Of a stretch of DNA of 64,000 nt, positions 1 through 12,189 are shown one piece after another; the stretch's first letter is position 1, and every line of letters begins with the position of its first letter. Source of the stretch: Flaveria trinervia. Taxonomy: Eukaryota > Streptophyta > Magnoliopsida > Asterales > Asteraceae. Below the pieces are notes generated by a model, which had not been told where the DNA came from, ran no database searches, and was given only the letters and a program-made list of their open reading frames with translations. The position numbers and the translations under genes are program-made. The stretch is from assembly GCA_025506515.1 (NCBI GenBank), contig CM046447.1:90429498-90493497 (forward strand), given 5' to 3'.

Positions 1-1
1 T

Positions 2-3000
2 CAGACAACAGTCGTTTGCCATTGTCAGGTACCAATTTTACCATTTCATGCTGTCACAACTAAATTAAAGTTGCTCTTAGATAGTGGTCTACTTGAAGCT
101 ATGTATATATGACTTGGTTGTGTTAATAATTATGAAAAAAAAGAAACTGAAAGTGTTAATGTATCTCGATCTTGCTGACATGTATTTGACAGGGTGGCAT
201 TATCTTCCTTGAAACCACATCAGCTATGATGTTCTCTCAATTTGTAACTTCATACATACGTCGCATCAGACATCTTTTACATGGCAGGCCAGTATTTCAG
301 GAAACTCCGCCCGCTGGCAATAGTGCAAATATCACTACATGGAGCATTCCAGAAGATTTTACCATGGATCTCTCACAGTTTTATCTTGCCTTATTTGCTA
401 AAGATGAATCTGGTATGACTTTCTTTCCTGTTTTCATATTTATAGGCATATGTTTGACATCTTTCAGTGCTGAACTTTATGCAGAAAGACTTCATGAACT
501 TTTATTTGGTGCTGACACAAATTTAAACCTTAAAGTTGTCAACATGAGGAAAAAGTTATCATTTGCTCTTCCCCGATTATCAGTTCTTTCTCGAGTTCTT
601 CAAGAATCTAACAAACATCAAATAAATGAAGTTCTGATTCCTCTTATGTCTTCTAGCACATCTAGTGATCCATCTTTTTATTTCGTTCCAAAAGACATGC
701 AAGCTGCATTAAGGCAGACAGATGAGATTCAAGTTGTAGCCAGCGATACAAAGATCTCTAGTTTGGATTCCCATCAAGGTTCTGAAAACTATATTTTAAA
801 GAAACTAAGTTGTTTCATATCTGCTGAAGAGCCTGTACCACAGGACCCGTCTGATACTTCAAAATCAAATCAATCTTGGGTTGGTAGTAGTTCAATTTCA
901 GGTTTTGATGTGAGAGTATCCTTGCCCGAGATTCAGGTGGGAATTACATATCATGCTTATTTTAAAATTGGTAAAGCTTAATATCTACTACAAAGAAAAT
1001 CTATGTTGTACTAATGTACTATATAGGTGTAATCACCTGTAGCTCTGAGTCTAACATTCAATTTGCATAATACATGTTTTATGACTAGAGGTGGCAGTGT
1101 GGCTGGGTTGAGTAGGTTGGGTAACTGGTGAAAATGGTACTTGTGTACGGGTTGTAATAGGTCGGGTTGGGTTTACCTGGTACACTTTTTATCCTATTTT
1201 TTTATAGTCAAAATACGATTACAAATTTATAGTATGTTGATAAAGCTTTAAATTTTTGAATAAATTCAGTTAGTAGGTTTATGCATGCAAAATACACTTT
1301 GGGCGACTTTCAAGCCTTTGGACCTGATTCTTTTATGCTAATTCTATTACTGTTTGATCAGTTTTCTTTTCAGCTAGTTTTATTAACACACTAGAGATAA
1401 AACATAGCCCGGATCGACCAATTCATAAATATATGTGTTGAAATCGCGAGCTCTACTTATAACAAATAAACATGTTTTCTGTGGCAATGTCTGTCTGAGT
1501 TGATGCTTCTATTGCATGCTATTATGGCTTCAGATGTTGCTTTCAGTTGCTGAACTTTCTGGGGTCTCCAGCAAAGAAACAACTGCCAGTTTCCAGCAAA
1601 GGCAATTGCATAATGATGAGGAACCTTCGAGAAATTTCGAGGAGATTGTCCAAGATGGTTTTATTTCTTAATATTTTATTTTATATCTGTTGTAGTTGAA
1701 AAGTTAATCACCTAAAAGGAAAATTGCATTATATTTGACCAGCTTTTGTGTTTCGTACATTATAGGGAGTATCATTGCAATCCAAGATGTCCACCAGCAT
1801 ATGTACATAGTTGTCGAAGGTGCAGAAAGAAAGTACCATTTGGCTGGTGCAATGCATTATTCTCTTGCTGGGGAGATGGCTCTTTTCAGGGTTTGCGCAC
1901 TCTAATCACAATGATTATGCTTCAAACCACATTAATAACTGTGTCCAATGATATTAGTTGGACTTTTGTATAGGTGAAGTATCATTATCAACGAATATGG
2001 AAGTCATCATACCTCTGGTTCTCATTGACCTCATTGTATGCCAAGAATGAATCTGGGGAATGTCTGCAATTAAACTGTAATCCCAGATCAAATTTTGTTG
2101 AACTTTCCTGCTCCAGTAACAGTGGGTCAGCACTTTGGCGATCACAGCCTTTCAAGTCTTCAAGTTTTGAAGATGATAGTGAGCTGGAGTCATTCAACAA
2201 TGCAGAAAAAAATCTATTTTATTTGATTAATAAAAAGAATAACTCTTCTTTAGCTTTCGTTGAAGGAGTTCTAGAGTTTGTAAGCGGTCCTGGAAATCCA
2301 TTCAAGTGGAAAGTTTTCCAGGATTTTTCTCTTTCCCGTGATCCTTTATTGCTGAATAACTCATCCGTGGAGGAATCTAATACTGTTGCAAAAAACACTT
2401 CACCTTTCATTAATGTCATAATTGACAGATTATCTGTAACAATATATCATGAACTTTCTGATACAACTGAAAAATTTCCACTTCTTCAAATGTCAATGGT
2501 TGCTCCTGAATTTATCATACAGATTTTGAATACTAAAGCCAGGGTGATAGCTAGACTTGTTGTTGAGCTATACTCTTTTGATGCCCAGAAAAACTTATGG
2601 TAGGCATGCATCGGAGTATTTGTGACTTTTGATTTTTGCTAATATGTTCTTAATAGAAATTTCTAATTTATCATTCAAATGCAGGAGTATGTTTCTACAT
2701 CCAGTTGAAGTTAGCATTTTCTGGCGATCTAGGTTCGAAAGCCATGGTTCAGTAACTGTTTTGCATAAAATGCCTGTTCATGTTTATACTAGAGTTAAAG
2801 AGGTAGGCATATATCAATATTTTGCTTTAAGTTTTTGTTGTAGATGGAAAAGTGAAATTAGTATTATGGATTGACAGTTCCGTGTGTCAATGACCGAACT
2901 CTCACTGGACATACTTCTGTTTGTGATTGGAAAACTGAATTTGGCTGGTCCTTATGCAATTCGAAGCTCTGTGATTCTGGCAAACTGCTGCAAGGTATAT

Positions 3001-4301
3001 CCTAATCAAATAATATTTGAGTGCGTGATTTGCTTAAAAGTGTAGCCACACAACCATTGAACTACTTAAACATCATGTATTTATTGTACCAAATTCTATT
3101 ATAGTCTTTGACATGCAGTTATGGTGGTTTCTAATTGGCAGGTTGAAAACCTGTCAGACCTTATGCTTCTTTGTCAATTTTCTGATAAGCAGCATGCTAC
3201 AATAGCCAGAAAACAGTCAACAACCATGTTTTTACGGTATTCTTTTTACTAATATATAATATTGGAGTTCTGTCTGTAACTCTTCAACATTTTTGTCTGC
3301 TCCTTGTACTATAAATTCATATCGTAAATGATATACTTTATGAATAGCTACCGAGAGCATTTGGGTATCTTGTTAAATATGTTAGAATAGAGCTTGTGAG
3401 GAAGTAGTATTCAAATTATTTGTTATAGTGTATCCAAATACTTCCTCACAAATTATTCTACAACACCTCACAAAATCTATCCTAAAATGTTCACAAATAT
3501 GTTCGTTGAAATAACCGCACCTGTATTTGCTTTTGTATTGAAATGCTAAGTTTTACATCAGATATATCAACTATGGATTTGTAACCTGCCCCAACCAATT
3601 AGTTTGAAAAGTTAATATCAAATCACATATCTTACTTCCAATAGAATGGTATTCTATTAACATTACATTAAGTTATGTGTGACAATGGTTATTTGTGTTC
3701 ACAAGGAACTTGGCTTTAGATAAGCCTCCAGAAGCATCAATTGTCTCAGCCCAACTTGCAGCACCTGGGGGTTTTTACACCTCACCAATTAAGTTTTCAC
3801 TATTAAAAGCTGGAATATTTGCTTGGAGGACACGCATACTTTCTAAAAATGGTATTATGAGTTGCTTTTATAGTGATCCATGGGCCTGAGTCCCGACAAT
3901 GACCGATTGGTTCTAAAGTTCAATATTTGTCTCTGATGTACACAAACAGATTCAAAAACATTCCCTGGGCCATTTATTATAGTAGAAATTTCATGGAAAT
4001 CTGAGGTACCTACTCAACCAATGCCTGCTACTATGTTGAAATTTCAAGATCTACACTTTTGTAATATGTTTTTAAGTTTTTTTTTGGTAGGATGGCTTGT
4101 GTATAATTGTCTCTCCTCTTTTAAGAATACACAATAAAACTGATTTTCCCATCGAGCTGCGATTTCAACGGCCTGAACAAGAAAACGAACATGCTTCTGT
4201 AGTGCTTAAGGCTGGGTGTACAATTGATGAGTCTACAGCAGCTTTCGATGCCATAAAAGCTTCTGGTGGATCAAAGAAAGCATTAATATCTTTAAGTGTT
4301 G
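2..4301 (+). CDS. VPS13-family protein, exons upstream of the retrotransposon (gene 5' end outside window)
   Basis: Middle part of a plant VPS13 (SHRUBBY-like) protein, a very large family that moves lipids between membranes at contact sites and acts in vacuolar sorting. Exons with consistent GT-AG borders and phases: 2-28 (weak, only the splice site and frame support it), 193-936, 1534-1657, 1766-1890, 1974-2599, 2685-2802, 2878-2994, 3142-3236, 3706-3851, 3950-4005, 4091-4301. They join without a stop. Exon 4091-4301 carries a repeat of the SHR-BD/VAB type (LLRIHNKTDFPIELRF), with the Asn typical of these adaptor-binding repeats. The last exon ends in phase 1 and joins exactly to 16401 beyond the inserted element. 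The start codon and N-terminal chorein domain are left of the window. Family is firm; which plant VPS13 paralogue it is remains inference. Confidence 0.88.
3384..3460. repeat. Imperfect hairpin in a VPS13 intron (small MITE relic?)
   Basis: Two arms of about 22-30 bases around 3384-3415 and 3434-3460, with the core GTGAGGAAGTA facing TACTTCCTCAC, form an imperfect inverted repeat inside intron 3237-3705. No target duplication is clear, so the transposon origin is a guess. Confidence 0.45.
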
Positions 4302-4359
4302 GTATGCCATGAGCTTGTTAGTTTCTTCTTCTTATTGTTATTACTTTTAAAATTAAGTG

Positions 4360-5145
4360 TGAAAGGATCGGGATCTAGTTTGATCAATTAGATTAAGATT
4401 TGCAGTGGAATAGCACAAGAATTAGACGAAATTTAAGCAAGAATAATATGAATATTCAATCAAACAGTGACGGTTATAGAGAAAGTTTTCTGCAAAGAGA
4501 ATGTTTTCATTCACGCACACGCTTCCGTACCAAGGAAATTAGGTCAACATTTCTTTTATAAAGGAATGTGACATCAGCTGACGTCACTTGATAGTGACAG
4601 CTAACTGATTTACACAAACAACTGAAAGTAAACTAAACTACTGAAGATGTCCACAACTGAGGACACCTTCACAAAAAACTAAGTAAAAGCTATCATTACA
4701 ACTACTGAAGTCATAACATCTGAAGTGTAAGAACTTCAGATGTTTTATATAATATAAAACTACTGATTGCAAACTACTGAAAAGTAAACCATCACAACTA
4801 CTGAAGATAACTACTTCAGCTGTTGTGACAACTTTTGAGAATTTGGTCTTCAGATTTTGTCTTCAACAGTTGTCTTCAGACTTTGTTTTCAGACTTTGTC
4901 TTTAGCTGTTGTCTTCAGACTTTGTCTTCAGCAGTTGTCTTCAGACTTTGTCTTCAGCAGTTGTCTTCAGACTTTGTCTTCAGACTTTGACTTCAGATTT
5001 TGACTTCAGACTTTGACTTCAGACTTTGTCTTTAGATTTTGTCTTCAGACTTTGTCTTCAGCTATTGTAGACCACTTAGTTATTTTGATATCTATGGGAC
5101 TTCAAGATTTTTCTGATCTGGCTCATTGACTCTTTTGGTTCAACA
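4360..5145 (-). repeat. 3' LTR of the first copia element (786 bp)
   Basis: On the minus strand it starts TGTTG and ends CCTTTCA. It aligns with 15611-16358. In the first 500 bases I count about 13 substitutions by eye plus a small indel. The main length difference comes from the 13-bp array inside it. Confidence 0.95.
4848..5068. repeat. 13-bp tandem array in the left LTR, 17 units
   Basis: Seventeen consecutive 13-base units, variants of CTTCAGACTTTGT and CTTCAGCAGTTGT, with no spacer. All begin with CTTCAG or a one-base variant of it. The same array in the other LTR has 14 units. Confidence 0.93.
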
Positions 5146-5156
5146 AACTCCCCCTG
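5146..5156 (-). other. Polypurine tract
   Basis: AACTCCCCCTG on the plus strand is CAGGGGGAGTT on the minus strand, a purine run directly inside the 3' LTR, as needed to prime plus-strand DNA synthesis. Confidence 0.85.
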
Positions 5157-5341
5157 AACCAATGCAGCCAAAACTTTTAAGATTATTGAAGTCCCACTTA
5201 TTGGCAGAAACATTTTCTGGATCAACTCAGAAATCTTCTAATTAAGCTCAGGTCAGGGAAGAGGTTTTAGAAAGTTTGATTGGCAAAGGATGAATGTGTC
5301 TTGGGGAATTGGACACAGAGCTGTTATCCCATTCATGAGAC

Positions 5342-8300
5342 CTACTTCCCAATGATGAGTCTGTAAGACTCTCTGACATATGCCTCAAGGAATACAACTT
5401 GTTCTTCTATTGTGAGTTCTTCAGCTTCACTTTCAAAGAAGAACTCAGGCCCATAGTACTCTGATAAGTACTTAACATTCTTTTTATTCTTTAGCTCCAC
5501 AGTAGTTATTTCTCTGTATGCAAACTCATCAGGATGAGTGCCTTCAAGTAACAACTGGAGCTCATTTCTTCTTATTTCTTCAAGCTTCTTGTAGATCAAC
5601 CCCTTCTTTACCATTTTGTTTTCTAGTAAAGTTTGTGGAGTCATCTTAGACTTGTAAGCTCTCTTGAAGTCATCAAGGATTTCTCAGGGTGACACTACAA
5701 TGGCCAGCATTATCACAGCATCTACAATCTTCTTTACTTGGCCATTGTATCTACTTGGAATCTTCTTTTTATGAATTCTGTCACTTACTTTGGGGTCAGG
5801 CCAAATTCTCACTCTCTCTTTCTGATATTGAAATGTGAATCTGAGAGCATACAACCTCTGAGCATGTTTCTTCATAGCTTGTATGGATGAAGACTTAGGA
5901 AACTCTTTATCAATCATCCTTAACAGCTGCTCATCATGTTGTTTGTGCTGTTCTTCTTCTTTAAGTTTGACTTTTACCATTTGCCTTTGGATGTCAGGTG
6001 TGATTGTTGTTGGTTGACTCCTGGGTTCAGACATCTTTATTTTAAGAACAACAGAGATTGGCAGACTATCATCCTCATTATCTTCTTCTTCTTCTATCCT
6101 CAACACCCTTCTCTTCCTCTTGGGTGCATCATTGATAGTGGTTTGAGTAGGTTTCTTGGGTAAAGAAGTTGGTTTTGAGGGTTGTGAAGTTGGTTGTTTT
6201 GGTGTGGGAGATTGTACAGGCTGCTCTAGCATCTTGGTTGTGAGTGAAGCTTTGGATAACTTTGCCATATCAGACCTTTTCCCAGCACCAGCTTCATCAA
6301 GAGCTTCTATGATCAATCCTTTGTTGAATACTTCAGAAGAACATATTCTGGTGGTTATCTCCAAAATACTGTCTCTGGACCATGACTTCACTTCAATGAT
6401 TGATCTTCTCAAATGTTTTGATATGAATCTTGTCATAGCTTCCAGTCTTTTCCTTTCTTTCTCACTCCAACTTGCCCATCTATGTTCAATCTCTTAAATC
6501 TCTAGCCTTCTGATTTCAGAGTCAAGTTTGGCTGTGTCAAAACCTTGTCTGAAGAGTTGATCAATGATCTTATCCATAGATCTGTTATGTTGCTCATCAG
6601 CTTCTTTGATCAGTTCTTCTAACTTTTTCTCACCTTCAGTCTGTTCAGCACTCTTCTTTCTTTTGTATGTGATCATCTCCTTTTCTTTCTTTTCTTTTTC
6701 TTCTTCCTCTTCAACTCTCTTTCTTTTGTCTACTTTCACTGACTTAGACTCCCTTTTTTTGGTTGCATTGGGTTCAGGGGTTTGAATGTCAGAAAGTCTC
6801 TTAGAAACATCATCATCAACTAAGGTTTGAAGATTTGAGGAAAGCCTCTCATCAATGGCTTGATGCACAATGTTAGTGATGATGGAAGTGATGAGAGGTA
6901 AGGAAGATTGAAAGGCAGTAACCATTTGCTCAGAGGGGTTCTGTCCCTGAGAAATGGTGCCTGAATCAGAGGCTGGTGGCATTGTTGTTGGTAGTGGCTC
7001 AGTGTTTGGGAGAGCTTCAGAAGAAGCTGCCATCTGTGGGTGAATTCAGGCAGATGGACTTGATTCTTGTGACATTTTGGCAAGCAGTTCTTGTAGTCTG
7101 CAAACCTCAGCCTCAAGAATGGTGTTGTGGGCTAGAACATCAAAGAAAAAGCCCAGGTCATCATCAGTCTTTGCTGAATCATCTGACATCCTGATTAAAT
7201 CAGGATGAACATGTGCTGAGTGTAGATCAGTATTCACATGTGCCCCTATTTTTTGGAACTGGGGACTTCCTGCCTCAGGATTATGTTCTTCATTGGCAGT
7301 TGCCTCTGGTGAGGTCTTAGAGATGATACCACCTTCATCCTGTTCATGTGCATAATCTGCCTCAGGATTATGTTCTTCATTGGCAGTTGCCTCTGGTGAG
7401 GTCTTAGAGATGATACCACCTTCATCCTGTTCATGTGCATAATCCTGCCTCAGGATTATGTTCTTCATTGGCATTTGCCTCTGGTGAGATCTTAGAGATG
7501 ATACCACCTTCATCCTGTTCATGTGCGGAAACAGGAGAAGAGGCAGCCTCACCAGATGTTCGAATCTCCTCCTCTACACAGGGAGATTGAACTCTGTAAT
7601 CCCTGTGTTGTGGGTTATCAGCCACATTATAATCCTTTCCTTTAACTGTTGAGGTTTTCCAGTGGTAATAGGTTTCTGGGAAGGGTTAGAGGAATGTAGT
7701 TGAGTCAGCACTTGTGCAATAACCACAGTTGGGCTTGTAGGGGTGGCATCAGTGGGAGATAAGTGTGAAGAGGATTGCACCTGGGGTGAATGGTGCTCTT
7801 CAATGACAATCTTCTCAAGTGAGAGAGATTCCAGTAATGTGGTTTCCCTATTTTTGGTTGTATCAGGATCCTGTTGAGAGGATACCTGAGCGGTTTCAGC
7901 TGGTAGAGTCTTGGAAACTACAGGGGGATTACTACCCATAGTTTCATCTTGCCTTTGTGTTGCAGGGGCATCATCAGGGGACTCAACTCCCTGAGTAGTC
8001 TTTTTGGTTTGTTTGGATTGGAGGGGACTTTGGATCTGGAGGATGAGGCTGTGGGTTTCTTCTGTTGGGTTTTAGCAGTTTGGCAGCCTCTTTGAGTTGT
8101 GGGTCAGAGTTGTGCCTGGAGTATACCTCTGCAAAACTACCACAACAAGGACTCCAAGGCCAACAGGGCCATCAGATTTTAATTGATTTATGATTATGGC
8201 CATAAGAAACCTTGGATATAATATCCATCTGTTAGCCACAGGTTTCATTGCCAGATCTTTTAATTCCAAAAATATAATTTTAGAAAAATTTAAGCTTTTG

Positions 8301-8809
8301 CGTTCAAAGATAGAATACTATACCTGCTGTCACCTGGATGACATTTGATCCCATGAAGAGGATTTGGGGGCAAGGCAGACATTGATCATATGAAAAATTA
8401 AGCGTTTAGCATCATGGAAGTGCTTTTTCAGAATGGTGGTAGCACTTAGGTCGCCCTCATACCCATGGTTGATGAATGATAGATCAATGATGCCCTTCGG
8501 GTATTTGGTGACGAATGTGGCATCATTCAGATCTAGGGTTTGGCGAATGATAGCAGGAGTGACGACCACCTTCTTCTGGTTTACAAACGATTGGAGAGTG
8601 ATCGCGACATCATTCTCACCAGTATGGACAGTGACATTTGTCCAGAATTGGCGAAGGGTATCGGGATAGATGGTTGGATTCAGAAGAAAAGCAGTTTGAT
8701 ACGGGGAATCAACCATCATATCAATGGCAGCATCAAACTTAGTCCAAAAGGCCGATTTTGTGAAGTAGGCAACACAGTTGTGTTGTGGTTTGATTTGCAT
8801 GGTCGCCAT
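5342..8809 (-). pseudogene. Large 3' ORF (env-like) of the Sirevirus-type element
   Basis: Open pieces 8330-8809, 8072-8269, 7574-7939, 7046-7552, 6494-7033, 5684-6436 and 5342-5644 are nearly all in one frame, about 1,150 codons in total. The N-terminal part has motifs such as NPTIYPDTLRQFW, HGYEGD and WILYPRFL that I associate with the extra 3' ORF of Asteraceae copia elements. The middle is low complexity with a 29-residue repeat, and the C-terminal half is Lys/Glu-rich and coiled-coil-like. It is interrupted by single stops near 7046 and 6494 and a compensating pair of frame changes (about 7640 and 7443). No clear signal peptide or transmembrane segment is seen, so 'env-like' describes position only; the function is unknown. 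Confidence 0.75.
7262..7530 (-). repeat. 87-bp tandem repeat, three copies, in the 3' ORF
   Basis: CTCAGGATTATGTTCTTCAT recurs at 7274, 7361 and 7449, giving periods of 87 and 88. The unit encodes 29 residues (EQDEGGIISKTSPEA core). The extra base at about 7443 changes the frame between copies two and three. Confidence 0.92.
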
Positions 8810-9419
8810 TAATGGAAGATGAACGTTCGGAAAACGACTTATGAAAAGTTTGAAGTTAGGGTTAGGTATTTATAGGTTATGAAACGGCTGAAAGAAAACA
8901 ACTGAAAGTTTTGGTGTTAGTGATCAGTTGTTAGAAAACTACTGAAGACATGGTTTTAACTTTCAGATGTTGTAAACAACTGAAGACTTGGTGTGAGTCA
9001 TCAGTAGTTTGAAACTACTGAAGACTTGGTTTTGGCTTCAGTTGTTTTGAAATGAAACAGCAGTTGTTTGAAACAATTGAAAAGAAATTTCTCATCAGTT
9101 GTTGTCGTCAATTCACAGATCTCAGTTGTTTCATTTGACCTTAACACTTACTCAGCAGATTATCTGATTTCAGATGTTTCATTTGTCATCAGTACTTATC
9201 TGTTAGAACAGACATCAGTAGTTGTAACCACATCAGTAGTTGTAACTACATCAGTATTTTTCAACAAATAAAGTACTTCAGTACTTTCAAGTAATTTAGT
9301 CTTCAGTAGTTATGAAAACTGCTGAAGATAAAATAACTCATCAGTACTTATTTTTGACAGCTGTATACTAATGCTCATCAGTACTTGTGAACTGAGATCA
9401 TCAGTAGTTGTCAAATCAT
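8810..9419 (-). other. Spacer between RNase H and the 3' ORF, rich in CTTCAG/ACTGAAG words
   Basis: No gene. The words ACTGAAG, TCAGTAGTT and TCAGTTGTT recur many times on both strands, echoing the CTTCAG motif of the LTR array. The spacing is irregular. No coding domain or known signal recognised. Confidence 0.6.
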
Positions 9420-10403
9420 TCAAGATGCAGCATACCAAGCCTTAGCACAGATTTTGGAAAGTTGCACTGTCAAAGGCTTAGTAAATATATCTGCAAGCTC
9501 ATCAGCACTAGGAACAAACTTTGGATCAATCAGACCTTTTTCATAACAATCCCTGATAAAATGATGTCTGATCTTCATATGTTTGGTCCTAGAATGCTGG
9601 ACAGGATTCTTAACAATACAAAGAGCTGAAGCACTGTCCATCAATAAAGGAGTCTTTGTCTCTGTAATGTCATAATCCAATAATTGATTCTGAAGCCAGA
9701 GTATCTGAGATGTACAACTTGCAGCAGCAATGTACTCTGCTTCAGCAGTGGATGTAGCAACTGAAGTTTGTTTCTTACTCTGCCAAGAAACTAAACAATT
9801 GTCTAGAAATTGGCATCCACCAGAGGTTGAATTTCTGATTAAATTACACCCTGCATAGTCACTATTAGAAAAAACAACTAATTTGCAAGAGTGCCCAGTG
9901 GAATACCAAAGTCCTAGAGATTGAGTTCCTTGCAAATATCTAAAGATCCTTTTGACTGCAATCATATGGGATACTTTAGGTGCAGCCTGAAATCTAGCAC
10001 AGACATAAGTTGCAAACATAATGTCTGGTCTAGAAGCTGTAAGGTACATCAAGGAACCAATCATACATCTGTAAAGAGTTTCATCAACTGCTTTACCTTT
10101 CTGATCAGCATCTAGTTGTGTGGTGCTGCACATGGGAGTAGAACAAGACTTACAGTTTTGTAAATCAAACTTTTTCAACAAATCTTTTGTATATTTTGAC
10201 TGATGAATGAAAGTTCCATCAGCCATTTGTTTGATTTGCAAACCCAGAAAGAACTGTAATTCTCCCATGGCACTCATTTCAAACTTTTGTTGCATCAACT
10301 TAGTAAAGGCATCACACAACTGTGGATCAGAGGATGCAAAAATAATATCATCTACATAAATTTGAACAAGGAGCTTATGCATGCCTACTTTCTTAATGAA
10401 CAA
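9420..10403 (-). pseudogene. pol: Reverse transcriptase C-terminal part and RNase H
   Basis: A 327-codon open piece. The catalytic YVDD box (YVDDIIFAS) is near 10332-10355, followed by GELQFFLGLQIKQ, GSLMYLTASRPDIMFA, and RNase H with NSDYAGC, STAEAEYIA and the closing RTKHMKIRHHFIRD and ADIFTKPL signatures. The RNase H acidic residues are present. This is the best-preserved pol part. Its 5' part is in other frames, so it would not be made as one polyprotein. Confidence 0.92.
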
Positions 10404-11300
10404 AGTTTTATCTATGGAGCCTCTAGTAAAATTATTTTAAAGAAGAAAGTTAGACAGTGTTTCATACCAGGCTCTGGGAGTTTGTTTTAACCCATAAAGA
10501 GCCTTATCAAGCTTATACATCCACTCTGGATGTTTATGATCTTCAAAACCTGGTGGTTGACACACATAAACTTCTTCTTTTATTTTACCATATAAGAATG
10601 CACTTTTGACATTTGAAAAACTTTAAGATTATGGAAAGCAGCATAAGCTAAGAACAATCTGATTGCCTCCAGTTTGGCTACAGGGGCAAAGTTTCATCAT
10701 AATCAATACCTTCTTCTTGTGAAAACCCCTGTACAACCAGTCTGGTCTTGTTCTTGACAATTTGACCTTTTTCATTAGTTTTATTCCTAAACACCCATTT
10801 AGTGCCTATTGCACACTTACTTTGGGGTAAAGGAACCAGTTCCCACACTTGCTGCTTTTGAAACTGAAGAAGCTGAAGTTGCATGGCTTTAACCCATCCA
10901 TTGTCTCTTAATGCAATATGATAGTTCTTTGGCTCTTGCCGACTGATGAAGAGGCATAAAAGCATAAATTGGACAATTGACTTCTAGTTGAAACACCAGC
11001 ATTGATGTCACCAATGATCTGAGACATGGGGTGATTCTTCAGTTCTTGGTACTCAATAAGATCTGTGCAAGTGTTTGTAGGTGATTCAGCAGCAACAGAT
11101 GTTGATCCAGACTCTTGAAACCTAGAATGAAATGGCAATTCAAATGAAGTAGAGGAATCAGAGATCTCATCAGCATTTGTTGTGGATGGAACTGCTGAAG
11201 CTACAGGAACATCAAGGTTAGTAGACTCAGGCAGGTGATGACTAAACCTTGCATTTGTATCACCAGATGAATGACTAGTTGCAGGAGATGATAGATTCAC
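10404..11300 (-). pseudogene. pol: Linker and reverse-transcriptase N-terminal part
   Basis: Piece 10908-11300 is a Ser/Thr-rich linker of the sort found between integrase and RT. Piece 10678-10965 contains the RT start (WVFRNKTNEKGQIVKNKTR, then QGFSQEEGIDYDETL). From 10677 to 10404 RT residues continue in other frames, matching the palm and the LYGLKQ-type region by position. At least two frame changes lie in this stretch. Confidence 0.82.
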
Positions 11301-11336
11301 AGAATCTGCAATAGCTGGAGGCTGATAAGGAACATA

Positions 11337-12140
11337 TTACAGTATGTCCAAATCAAATAACTCCACAGGGTTTTGTGAGATTTTCTCCTTTGGAGATTCA
11401 TTAAACTTTACATGCAAGGTTTCTTCAACTATCTTTGTTCTGCAATTAAAAACTCTGTATGTCTTGCAAGTAGATGAATACCTAACAAAGTACCCTGCAT
11501 CCACCTTTGATTCAAACTTTTGAAGTGGATTCTTTGTGTTAAGAATATAACAGGGATACCCAAATGCTCTAAAGAAGGAAATCAGAGGAGCCAAATGATG
11601 TAACACTTCATAAGGAGTCTTCATCAACCTTTGATTTACTAACACTCTATTTTGCACATAGCAAGCTGTGTTGACAGCTTCAGCCCAAAAGGTTAGTGGC
11701 AAACCAGAATCAGCCAACATTGACCTTGCGGCTTCAATAAGGGTCCTGTTTTTTCTCTCCACCATTCCATTTTGTTCAGGAGTTCTTAGAATGCTATACT
11801 GCCTCTTGATTCCCTTAGAGAAATAGAATTCATCAAGTATGTGGTTTCTAAATTATGTGCCATTATCACTCCTCACACACTTGACAGAAAGGGAGTACTG
11901 TTTTTCCACATGCAACATAAAGTAGATGATGATTTGACCAGCCTCATCTTTTGAATGTAAGAAGAAGGTCCATACAAATCTGGAATAATCATCCACAATT
12001 ACCAGACAGTATTTTTTCTTTGTCATGCTCATCACTCTTACTGGACCAAAAAATTCATATGCAGTAATTGCAAGCAGGCAGTGGACTTTGGTTCTTCTAT
12101 TGAAGGGAATGATACTTTGTGTTGCTTTCCTTTTAAACAA
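11337..12140 (-). pseudogene. pol: Copia integrase core, interrupted
   Basis: DDE-type integrase that inserts element DNA. Piece 11853-12140 holds the first half of the core (DDYSRFVWTFFLHSKDE and VRSDNGT, the second catalytic Asp). Piece 11337-11765 begins at VERKNRTLIEAARSML, with the catalytic Glu, and continues into the copia integrase C-terminal part (AFGYPCYILN). Both pieces are in the same frame, but about 90 bases with stops separate them where the link to VERKN should be. Confidence 0.88.
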
Positions 12141-12189
12141 GCAGAGCAGTTGTCATCACATTTGAACTCCTTTAATGGCAGACCTCTCA

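Noticed and set aside
1089..1200. GGTTGGGT-rich stretch in the 937-1533 intron as a hAT element (TAGAGGTGGCA start)
   Set aside because: Only one end is recognisable; no inverted partner or duplication in the intron.
1746..1973. Open frame of 75 codons rich in Cys
   Set aside because: It overlaps VPS13 exon 1766-1890 in the wrong frame; the spliced frame gives the conserved protein.
5936..6785. Plus-strand open frames inside the first copia element
   Set aside because: They are antisense to the 3' ORF and owe their length to its Lys/Glu/Ser-rich coding bias.
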